A DNA stretch of 38,253 nucleotides, taken from assembly GCA_012514315.1 (NCBI GenBank), contig JAAZAN010000104.1, forward strand, positions 1 through 38,253, given 5' to 3'. Source of the stretch: Chloroflexota bacterium. Lineage in GTDB: Bacteria > Chloroflexota > Anaerolineae > B4-G1. Of the stretch, positions 8,048-15,846 are shown piece by piece. Position numbers and translations under genes: made by a program. Positions within the stretch are counted from its first letter, which is position 1, and every line of letters starts with the position of its first letter. The notes below the pieces were generated by a model. That model was given only the letters and a program-made list of their open reading frames with translations. It ran no database searches and was not told the origin of the DNA.

Positions 8048-10303
8048 TCACTCCGACTCTGCGGTGCGGTCTTGCAGTCCCCACAGGACGCGCTCTGGCG
8101 TCAGGGGCAGTCTGTCAAACCATACACCGGTCGCGTCGTGCAGCGCGGCGGCCAGGGCGGGTGCTAGCGGTAGGAACGGCATCTCTCCAACACCGCGCAC
8201 GCCCCATGGCCCATTCGGATCGCGATGCTCGACGATGATGGATTCCACCCTCAGCGCGACATCGCTGATTGTAGGAATCAAGTAGGTGCTGAGGTGCTCC
8301 GTGAGCACGTGGCCGTCCTTCACAATGAAGCTCTCGCACGTTGCCCAACCGAGCGCCTGAGCGATAGCCCCCTCAATCTGTCCCTCGATGGACTGTGGAT
8401 TGACCGCCCGCCCAACGTCGTCCACGCAGACAGCGCGGAGTACCTGCAACTGGCCGGTCTCGGTATCCACTTCGACTTCGACTGCTTCGGAGACGTACCC
8501 ATACGCGAAATTCGGTGACCCTTGTCCTGCATCCAGATCGACCGGCGTTGTGGGGGGAGCTAGGTAGGTGTAATCGGCCGTCGCTGGTCGCTCCCCGGCT
8601 GCCCAGCGTTCGAAGGCCGCTGCGGCAGCGCCGCGTATCGCATTTCCCGCCATGAAGGTCATACGAGACGCCGAGACGGATCCTGAACTACCCGGACTCG
8701 TGGCCGTATCTGCAGCGACCAACTGCAGGCGGTCCAGTGGAATCCCCAACGCCTCGGCCGCCATCTGCATAATGGCCGTGTGGCTGCCTTGCCCCACCTC
8801 GGCACTGCCGATACTGATAGTGGCAAGCTCAATCTGCGACTTTCCCTCCAGTTCGACCTTTGCCCAGCAGTTATCGCGATACCCGAACGAGAATCCGGCG
8901 TTCTTGAACCCGGTGGCCAATCCGATGCCGCGTCGCAATGGCGACGTAGCATCGGCAGCGTTTCGCTCAGGGCGCCTCCATCTCTCCCCATTATGCTGCC
9001 ACCCAGCAGCCTCCGCGCAGCGCTTGGTGACCTCGACCAGGCTCACTCCGCCAGGCAGTGGGGCGCCTGTCACGCTGGGAACATCGTCGCGCAGCAGGTT
9101 GCGCACCCGAAGCTCGACGGGATCGATGCCGAGCGCGTCCGACAGCTTGTTCACCTGCATCTCTGCGACAAAGATGCCCTGGGGCGCACCGAAACCCCGG
9201 AACGCGCCGGCTGGTGGGTTATTGGTGTAGTAACTGTCCACATCCACTGCGACGTTCGGTATGTCGTACTGCCCTGTACAGGTGAGCGAGAAGTTGCCCA
9301 TCACCTTGTTCGACGTGTAGCAGTAGGCGCCTCCATCGGCCACCGCACGTACCTCTGCCGCGACGATTCTGCCATCGCGGGTAGCGCCCCACTTGCAGTG
9401 GACCCACATCGGATGGCGCTTGCAGTGGCCCAGAATCGACTCCTCGCGTGTCCAGACCAGCTTGACGGGACGTTGCAGACGCATGGCAGCCAACGCCAGG
9501 ACGATCTGAACCGACATATCCTCGCGGCCCCCGAAGGCGCCCCCGATGGCCGGATAGATGACGCGAACCCGGTCAGTGGGAATGCCCAGCGCCAGCGCGA
9601 TCTGGCGTTGATCTTCCCAGGCCCACTGACCGCCGACGATGACGGCTACCCGTCCCTCCTCATCGATAGTCGCCAGACCGGCTTCCGGCTGGAGATACGC
9701 GTGTTCCTGGGAGGGTGTCTGATAGTCTGCCTCAACGATCACATCCGCGGAGGCAAACCCCAATGCCAAATCCCCCTTTCGCACTTGATGGTGCGAGATG
9801 CGATTACCATCGATACACAACTCGGGATGGGACTCGCTGGGGCGTCGGTCCGGGTGCAACTGAGGAGCACCCGAATCTATCGCCTGAAAGGGATCGGTGA
9901 CGATGGGTAGATCATCGTACGTGACGTGGATCGCATCGCGCGCTCTGGCGGCGTCCCGGGGCGTCTCAGCTACAACCAGTGCGACTTGGTCGCCAAGCCA
10001 GCGGACTACGTCGGCGCCTGGCTGAGTCGAACCGGGTCCACACAGCACTGGTTGGTCAGGCGTCTGCAGGCCGTACGCGTTATATGGTACATCCTTCGCA
10101 GTGAGGATGGCTACGACACCCGGCATAGCCTCCGCAGTCGAGACATCGATCGCGGTGATGCGGGCATGTGGACGGCCTGAGAACAACAGCTTGGCGTGAA
10201 GCATGTCCGGCCGGCCGAAATCGGCCGGATACAGGGCTTCACCGGTTACCTTCGCGCGGGCGTCCATCCGCGCGACTGGCCGTCCGATGACCTTTTCCGA
10301 CAT
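8048..10303 (-). CDS. xdhA: Xanthine dehydrogenase family, molybdopterin-binding subunit
   Basis: A 751-residue large subunit of the xanthine oxidase family. It shows GGAFGGRED (255-262), AFRGFGAP (367-374) around the molybdenum site, and the active-site glutamate in GVGEMPF (Glu707). QPEAG near Glu207 matches the region of a substrate-contacting glutamate in xanthine dehydrogenases. The AYxCSFR loop of CO dehydrogenase is absent, so a hydroxylase of purines or other N-heterocycles or aldehydes is more likely than CO oxidation. Partner FAD and iron-sulfur domains are encoded as one fused protein at 15847-17268, more than 5 kb away. It converges with the S41 gene and has its own candidate promoter. 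The ATG at 10303 has GGGAGGG 4 nt upstream. Xanthine as substrate is inferred from the neighbourhood. Confidence 0.92.
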   Translation of the reverse strand: MSEKVIGRPVARMDARAKVTGEALYPADFGRPDMLHAKLLFSGRPHARITAIDVSTAEAMPGVVAILTAKDVPYNAYGLQTPDQPVLCGPGSTQPGADVVRWLGDQVALVVAETPRDAARARDAIHVTYDDLPIVTDPFQAIDSGAPQLHPDRRPSESHPELCIDGNRISHHQVRKGDLALGFASADVIVEADYQTPSQEHAYLQPEAGLATIDEEGRVAVIVGGQWAWEDQRQIALALGIPTDRVRVIYPAIGGAFGGREDMSVQIVLALAAMRLQRPVKLVWTREESILGHCKRHPMWVHCKWGATRDGRIVAAEVRAVADGGAYCYTSNKVMGNFSLTCTGQYDIPNVAVDVDSYYTNNPPAGAFRGFGAPQGIFVAEMQVNKLSDALGIDPVELRVRNLLRDDVPSVTGAPLPGGVSLVEVTKRCAEAAGWQHNGERWRRPERNAADATSPLRRGIGLATGFKNAGFSFGYRDNCWAKVELEGKSQIELATISIGSAEVGQGSHTAIMQMAAEALGIPLDRLQLVAADTATSPGSSGSVSASRMTFMAGNAIRGAAAAAFERWAAGERPATADYTYLAPPTTPVDLDAGQGSPNFAYGYVSEAVEVEVDTETGQLQVLRAVCVDDVGRAVNPQSIEGQIEGAIAQALGWATCESFIVKDGHVLTEHLSTYLIPTISDVALRVESIIVEHRDPNGPWGVRGVGEMPFLPLAPALAAALHDATGVWFDRLPLTPERVLWGLQDRTAESE

Positions 10304-10779
10304 AGCGCCCTCCCGTTGCTGCTTTCCTGAACCAATCTGCTGCGCCCCGTGGCTCGGGCAGCGCCAGTTCCAGACCCACCGAATGCTGTCTATGCAGCGG
10401 CCATTCTATCCTGGCGCCTGGTTCGGCGCAAGTGGGGACTCACTGCGTCGCTGATAGGAGCGGTCGGGGGGAGGGCTTGGCCAGACGGCGCATCGTACCA
10501 GGTAAGGGGCAAGCGCTCGTAGCCGCCTACAGAGGGCGCAGGCCCTCCAGCAGACTGCTGCCTGCAGCCCTACCGAGCACGGCGCCTGCGCCCCAACAGT
10601 GCACAGACCGCCACGACGGCGTACAGAAACAGGGGAACCAGACCGCTCTCGCCGCCCAGGTATGTCAGTAGTGGTGAAGGTTCACTGAGAATACCGAACA
10701 AACACTACACAGGGGTAAGTCATCTGCTCCAGCAGTGGCGCAACCCGGTGTAGTTGCGTAAAATGATTTGGGGCGGCAT
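10304..10779. other. Divergent intergenic stretch with a membrane-anchor-like orphan tail
   Basis: Beyond the candidate xdhA promoter, the minus strand at 10570-10701 can encode 43 residues ending in a hydrophobic helix (GLVPLFLYAVVAVCALL) and a basic tail (GRRRRAR). It has only a TTG start, no ribosome site, and an in-frame stop just upstream. It looks like the C-terminal end of a lost surface protein rather than a gene. A TAAAAT at 10759-10764 could be a -10 box for the plus-strand gene, but it has no matching -35. I see nothing else supportable. Confidence 0.45.
10403..10431 (-). promoter_or_regulatory. Candidate promoter for the Xdh molybdenum subunit
   Basis: Minus-strand TTGCGC (10426-10431), 17-bp spacer, TAGAAT (10403-10408). 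The -10 box is good and the -35 box matches only in its first half. The predicted leader is about 95 nt. Confidence 0.45.
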
Positions 10780-13191
10780 ATGGGGATCGAGATCGGGCTG
10801 TTTCTGCTTTCTGCAGCGACTCTGGCGTTTGAGATCGTTCTCACGCGTATCTTCTCCGTTGCCCAGTTCTACCACTTCGGGTTTATGATCGTCAGCCTGG
10901 CGCTGCTCGGCTCCGGCGCCAGCGGAACGTTCGCGACCCTGACGCCGCATCTGATGCAGCGCGCTCGGCCGCGACTGCTGCACAAGCTGGGGCTCGGTCT
11001 GGCTGTAGCGATAGTCGGCGCCTACCTCATCACACTCTACGCGCCCTTCGACTCGTTCCGCATCGCTCACGACTGGCGACAGGGCTTCGTATTGATCCTC
11101 CACTATACGGCTCTTGCCGTCCCCTTCTTCTGTGGCGGATTGGCGATGGCGCTGTGCCTATCGTGGCGTCCAGAGAGGATAGGTCGCATCTATGCGGCCA
11201 ATCTCTTCGGGTCAGCGGTCGGCTGCGTTATCGGTGTTGCCGCCCCCGCGATCGTGGGCGCCGCAGGCGCCGTTCTGGTAGGCAGTGCGCTGGCAGTGCT
11301 GGCCACATGTGTATTTCGAATCGCTGCGCGTGATGGGTGGCGCGCGGTGGGGACCCTGGCCGAAGTGCTCATTGGGGTCGCTCTCGTCGTGCTGGCCGGC
11401 AAGCCCCCCTCGCTTCTGGATCTCCGGTTGTCGCCTTACAAGAGCCTCAGCTATGTTCTGCTCTATCCTGACGCCCGTCTGGTCTATCAGCGCTGGAACA
11501 GCTTCTCCCGGGTGGACGTCATCGCGTCGGGCAGCATCCGCAGTTTGCCGGGATCGGGGTTTGTGTGCAGAGATGGGCCCCCGCCGCAGTTGGGCCTCAC
11601 AGTCGATGGTGATGATCTCAGCCCGATCACGCACGTCGAGCCAGGGATCGGCGCTCAGTCATTCACGGACTGTATGCTGACTGCGCTGCCGTATCGGCTG
11701 CGGCCGGGCGGACGCGCGCTGGTCCTCGAACCGCGAGGAGGTATCGCCGTGCTCACGGCGTTGTCCGAGGGAGCTCGACACGTCACCGCGGTCGAGCCCA
11801 ACCCGCTTGTCGTCGATGCTGTGCGGTCACAGGGAGACTGGGCGGGCGCGCTGTACGATGATTCGCGAATAGTTGTCGTGATCGAGGACCCCCGCGCCTA
11901 TGTGCGGAGCACCTCAGATCGGTTCGATGTCGTGCATCTCGCGCTGACCGCGTCGCAACGTCCGATCACGTCCGGCGCGTACAGCATTCAGGAGGACTAT
12001 CGCTACACGCTCGAGGCCTTTTCAGACTACGTGGCGCGGCTCGACGACGATGGCCTGCTCGTCATTTCGCGCTGGCTCCAAACGCCTCCGTCGGAGTCCG
12101 TTCGAGCGTTTGCGCTGGCGGTCGAGGCGCTTGAGCAGGCAGGCGGCGACCCACGGACGGACCTGGTCGCACTTCGTAGCTACCAACAGGTGCTCATTCT
12201 GGCCCGGCACGGGGCTTTCACGGCAGGCGAAATGACAACAATACGCGCGTTTGCGGAACAAAGGGCATTTGACCTGGTCTATGGCCCGGATGTCCATATC
12301 GCTGATGTCAACCGGTACAACGTCCTGCCGAGTCCCGACTATCACACGGCGTTCACGGGACTGGTTGACGCGCATTCCCGCGATGCCTGGTACCGGTCGT
12401 ACGCCTTCGATGTGCGTCCACCGACCGATGATCGTCCTTTCTTCGGCCATTTCTTCAGGTGGCGACAGGCCTCGGAGGTACTGGCGTTGGCGGGTCACAC
12501 GTGGCAGCCTTTCGGTGGTGCGGGCTACTTCGTCATCCTGGCGCTGCTGGGTGTGGCCATTCTCGCGGCGGCTGTCTCGATCGTGCTACCGCTGATCGTC
12601 AAGCGACGGGCGCCCATGGGCGAAGCCTCGATCATTCGGCCGAGACTGGCTTATTTCGGCCTGCTTGGCCTGGCGTTCATGCTGGTTGAGATCCCGCTGA
12701 TGCAGCGACTCATCCTGTATCTCGGTCACCCCACATACGCGATGGGCACGGTCCTGTTCGTGCTGCTGTTCTGCTCGGGATGGGGCAGCCTGCTCTCGAA
12801 CCACGTGCGCCCTGCAGCGGCGCTGGGGCTTTTGGTGGGGCTCATAGCCCTCTATAGCCTGTGCCTGCCACTGCTGGTCGATGCTACACTCTCATTCCCA
12901 CTTCCAGGGCGCGTGGCGATCACTCTGCTGACTCTGGGTCCATTGGGACTGATGATGGGCATGCCTTTCCCCGGGGGCCTCGCGGTCATCGAGCGCGGTG
13001 ACCCCGCATCGGTCTCCTGGGCGTGGGCGGCAAATGGTGCTGCATCGGTGGTAGCGTCTGTACTCGCCGCGCTGCTCGCGTTGTCCTGGGGATTCTCGTC
13101 CGTTCTTCTGTTGGGAGGCGCGTGCTACGTTGGCGCCTGCCTTATCGCGCTGCTCCGCTTCAGCGATCGCTCTGAATACCCTCACCTGTGA
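10780..13191 (+). CDS. Multi-pass membrane protein with spermidine-synthase-like domain
   Basis: A protein of about 803 residues with hydrophobic helices in the first 220 residues, a soluble Rossmann domain (about 290-480) and a second block of membrane helices (about 580-795). The soluble part resembles a spermidine synthase, with an SAM-pocket strand (HVTAVEPNPLVVDAV). The usual GGGDG loop reads EPRGGIAVL, and the strand that normally carries the catalytic aspartate reads FDVVHLALTAS without it. Aminopropyl transfer is therefore unlikely. Proteins of this layout are common in bacteria and mostly uncharacterised. The ATG at 10780 is my choice; a TTG at 10768 is possible. Its last 32 bases overlap the end of the convergent PCMT gene. 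It interrupts the run of minus-strand catabolic genes, and I see no functional link to them. Confidence 0.85.
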   Translation: MGIEIGLFLLSAATLAFEIVLTRIFSVAQFYHFGFMIVSLALLGSGASGTFATLTPHLMQRARPRLLHKLGLGLAVAIVGAYLITLYAPFDSFRIAHDWRQGFVLILHYTALAVPFFCGGLAMALCLSWRPERIGRIYAANLFGSAVGCVIGVAAPAIVGAAGAVLVGSALAVLATCVFRIAARDGWRAVGTLAEVLIGVALVVLAGKPPSLLDLRLSPYKSLSYVLLYPDARLVYQRWNSFSRVDVIASGSIRSLPGSGFVCRDGPPPQLGLTVDGDDLSPITHVEPGIGAQSFTDCMLTALPYRLRPGGRALVLEPRGGIAVLTALSEGARHVTAVEPNPLVVDAVRSQGDWAGALYDDSRIVVVIEDPRAYVRSTSDRFDVVHLALTASQRPITSGAYSIQEDYRYTLEAFSDYVARLDDDGLLVISRWLQTPPSESVRAFALAVEALEQAGGDPRTDLVALRSYQQVLILARHGAFTAGEMTTIRAFAEQRAFDLVYGPDVHIADVNRYNVLPSPDYHTAFTGLVDAHSRDAWYRSYAFDVRPPTDDRPFFGHFFRWRQASEVLALAGHTWQPFGGAGYFVILALLGVAILAAAVSIVLPLIVKRRAPMGEASIIRPRLAYFGLLGLAFMLVEIPLMQRLILYLGHPTYAMGTVLFVLLFCSGWGSLLSNHVRPAAALGLLVGLIALYSLCLPLLVDATLSFPLPGRVAITLLTLGPLGLMMGMPFPGGLAVIERGDPASVSWAWAANGAASVVASVLAALLALSWGFSSVLLLGGACYVGACLIALLRFSDRSEYPHL

Positions 13192-13954
13192 AAGGCACGA
13201 AGATCACACCGCCCATGTTCTGCGCCGTGAGTGTGCCGTCGGCCGCCCGTGTGAACTTCCATAGGGTCTGGTAGCTCCCGGTGGGGCCGATGGGGATCAC
13301 CATCCGTCCGCCCTCAGCAAGCTGATCAGCCAACGGTTGAGGTAGATGATCGGGCGCGGCTGTCACGATGATCGCGTCGAACGGGCTGGCCTCCGGCCAG
13401 CCGTAGTATCCATCGCCCTCCTTGCAGTGAATCCGTGGGTAACCAAGCGCCTGCAACTGGTTGCAGGCGCGCGCCGCGAGCTGCGGCACGATCTCCATAG
13501 TGTACACCTCAACGCCCGGAATCTCCGCCAGAATGGCCGCTTGATAGCCCGAACCTGTGCCAATCTCAAGCAGTCTGTCGCCCGGCTGGAGTTCCAGTAA
13601 CTCGGTCATCATGGCGACGATGTAGGGCTGCGATATGGTCTGGCCATATCCAATGGGAACGGCATGATCCGCGTACGCCTGGTGACGGACATCCTCGGGC
13701 ACAAACAGGTGCCGCGGTACGGTGTACATGGCATTCAGGACCTGGGAGTCGGCAATGCCTCGAGCCTCAATGGTGTTGAGCACCATCTGCTCTCGACGGC
13801 GCGCCATCGTGGCATCCTCAGTGGGACTGATCTGAACAGACGGTGTAATGGCGGCCTCGGGAATGGGTGCGGCGGACGGGGGCGTACAGGTCGTGATAAA
13901 GGCTACCAGCAAGAACGGGAGCGTGCGGCACAGTCGGAGCGTGCTTCTGTGCAA
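13160..13954 (-). CDS. pcm: Protein-L-isoaspartate O-methyltransferase, probably exported or lipid-anchored
   Basis: The PCMT core is clear: GYGQTISQPYIVAMM (about 102-116), the SAM loop LLEIGTGSGYQAAIL (about 128-142) and the end strand DAIIVTAAP. These enzymes methylate isoaspartyl residues to repair aged proteins. I chose the TTG at 13954 because AGGAGG lies exactly 5 nt upstream. The 264-residue product then begins with a basic stretch, a hydrophobic core (LPFLLVAFITT) and a cysteine at 23 followed by a proline- and threonine-rich linker, as in a lipoprotein. The lipobox (FITTC) is not canonical, so ordinary secretion or a membrane anchor is possible. Export is odd because SAM is cytoplasmic. 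The stop lies inside the end of the opposing gene. It follows the nucleosidase-like gene by 78 bp. Confidence 0.9.
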   Translation of the reverse strand: MHRSTLRLCRTLPFLLVAFITTCTPPSAAPIPEAAITPSVQISPTEDATMARRREQMVLNTIEARGIADSQVLNAMYTVPRHLFVPEDVRHQAYADHAVPIGYGQTISQPYIVAMMTELLELQPGDRLLEIGTGSGYQAAILAEIPGVEVYTMEIVPQLAARACNQLQALGYPRIHCKEGDGYYGWPEASPFDAIIVTAAPDHLPQPLADQLAEGGRMVIPIGPTGSYQTLWKFTRAADGTLTAQNMGGVIFVPFTGEGIQSDR

Positions 13955-14032
13955 TGCCACCTCCTCTGTATCACCAACCCAGGGCCGTCGGGGCCAGAGC
14001 CCCGCCCGGAGCAGGCCGGGTTGCACGTCGAT

Positions 14033-15787
14033 CTATCTGCGGTGAGCCGCGTTCCTCCGGCCAACGCCTTGCTTCACCGCCCTGATCTCGAGTTCCAGAA
14101 TCCGGCGCACGATGGCTACCGAGCAGGCGTACGTTGGGTCCATGCCGTAGTATGATAGGTGCCGTCCCAATGTCCTGCCTCGCGTGAACGGCGTATCCGA
14201 CGCGTAATGGAGGATCCCAATCTCGAACGGAGCCCGATGGAGGTCGATGATCTCGTTCACCGGGTAGCGCTCCGGTTCAATCGCCTCGTAGATGGCTGAC
14301 AGGTATGGTCCTGCCTCCATTTCGATATCCGTGAACCCCTCACGGTAGAAGACGTCCATATACTCACGGTTCTGCAGAAAGGTGCCCCACACGCTGATTG
14401 CCTTCTGGTTGTCGAGCACAGTGCCGTATATCAGATACCGATTGACGTCGGACGCTGTGAAGGCGTTGTGGAAGAGATACGTATTCTTCGAGTCCTCATC
14501 ATGGACGACTCCAGGCACCATAACATCACCCACGCGTCCATTGAGTGTTGCGGCCTTGCCCTGGATGTAGAGCCCACGCAGATCGCCAATCCCACTGGTG
14601 ATCTCAGTCAATATGTGATACGCAGCCAGGCCCAGCGGATAATCAATGTTGAGTATCACTGCATCCGAATCGGTCAGCAGTTCCAGACCGTCCATCCGAA
14701 TGCGCGGGTCCATCCACTCGGGCCGGAGCGCGCACAGCTCGATGACCTGCGCCTCGACGTCCAGGTGATGCGCGCTCTCAACGTGCGTGACGCCCGAGCC
14801 ATACAGTTCAGCGATGCAGGCCAACCGAGACGGCTTGCCGGCGGCTGTCGCGTGGTACTTCTTGGCAACGTAGTAGAGAAAGTTCTCACGATTGCTGGGC
14901 ACTTCCTCCTGTTGGATCGAGCGGTATTCCTCCAGCAGGTCGGGGTCCTCACCTGTCTCGACGAAGCGGATCAGATCCTCCTCCTGGCGAAGCGGGTATC
15001 CGACCAGCAGATTCACCAGACTGTGGGGATTGCTCGATACGAAGTAGACGGCTCGATCGCCCAGAGGTGTCTGGATACTCGATGTGATGTGCTGCCACCA
15101 ACCCTTGATCGCCCGGCGGTAGTCGACATGCGCGCCGCTGAGTAGCCGGACGGCAAAACGTTTGCGCTGACGGGCCATCGCGAGCAACGTCTCAGCTGTG
15201 TCCCCTCGCCAGACCGCTTCAAGTCGCCCTAGATCCTCCTCGGAGAGGTCCAGGACATCTCGTATATCCTGTCTCAGTACCTCGTCCAGGCCGGACCGCG
15301 TGCTCGCACACGCCGCCAGTTGGTCCACGATCCGGCTGTTGTATAGCTTCTGGTGGGCCTTGTTCCACTCGATCTGGTATGCGGTCAGCATCGGAATCAG
15401 GTCATCGATATCGGCCCGGCTGGCGATGAAGGCGGCCAGTGTCTCTTGGTTGTCGTACCGGACCCGACGGCGACGTCCGGGCGCCGCGACCGATTTCCAT
15501 TGTCCGACATTGGGGTAGCCTCCCCTCTTGAACTCGCGTTCTGATGGACTCATTACGATGAGGCGGACCTGGATAATGCACGACGGCAAGCGCAGGCTGG
15601 TGTACACCAACGCGTCGACGTCGAGCGCAGAATCGCCCACCCGAGCGTGGAGGGCGGAGCGCACGTGTGTGTAGCTCTCAACCAGCGAGCGAATCTGTAC
15701 CTCATCGGTTGTCCGCAGCAGCGAGTAGTAGGTCCGCTGAAAGAGATCGATCTCTTCACTGGCTGTGGTGGGCACCGTGCGTTCCAT
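14033..15787 (-). CDS. Uncharacterised protein with nucleoside-phosphorylase-like C-terminal domain
   Basis: A 584-residue protein that I believe matches the family Pfam calls DUF6909 (from memory, unchecked). The N-terminal 330 residues are mostly helical and unfamiliar. The C-terminal part carries hallmarks of the PNP/MTA nucleosidase superfamily in order: YIQGKAATLNGRVGDVMVP (about 407-425, compare the GxxGxL...GDxVxP phosphate loop), DIEMEAGPYL (about 487-496, compare the ribose-binding VEMEA), and LHYASDTPF (about 526-534, compare the catalytic SD). Cleavage of a nucleoside or nucleotide to a free base is therefore plausible. It lies 59 bp behind the Xdh FAD/FeS gene, so it could feed purine bases to Xdh. 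The start ATG at 15787 has GGGAGAG upstream. The superfamily call is my inference from motifs; the substrate is open. Confidence 0.78.
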   Translation of the reverse strand: MERTVPTTASEEIDLFQRTYYSLLRTTDEVQIRSLVESYTHVRSALHARVGDSALDVDALVYTSLRLPSCIIQVRLIVMSPSEREFKRGGYPNVGQWKSVAAPGRRRRVRYDNQETLAAFIASRADIDDLIPMLTAYQIEWNKAHQKLYNSRIVDQLAACASTRSGLDEVLRQDIRDVLDLSEEDLGRLEAVWRGDTAETLLAMARQRKRFAVRLLSGAHVDYRRAIKGWWQHITSSIQTPLGDRAVYFVSSNPHSLVNLLVGYPLRQEEDLIRFVETGEDPDLLEEYRSIQQEEVPSNRENFLYYVAKKYHATAAGKPSRLACIAELYGSGVTHVESAHHLDVEAQVIELCALRPEWMDPRIRMDGLELLTDSDAVILNIDYPLGLAAYHILTEITSGIGDLRGLYIQGKAATLNGRVGDVMVPGVVHDEDSKNTYLFHNAFTASDVNRYLIYGTVLDNQKAISVWGTFLQNREYMDVFYREGFTDIEMEAGPYLSAIYEAIEPERYPVNEIIDLHRAPFEIGILHYASDTPFTRGRTLGRHLSYYGMDPTYACSVAIVRRILELEIRAVKQGVGRRNAAHRR

Positions 15788-15846
15788 AGCGTCTCTCCCG
15801 TCAGTCCCTGCTGTTTGCTCGATCGCCGCCGCAGCTCAATCCCACG

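Noticed and set aside
10759-10764. TAAAAT as a -10 box for the spermidine-synthase-like gene.
   Set aside because: No acceptable -35 lies 16-18 bp upstream.
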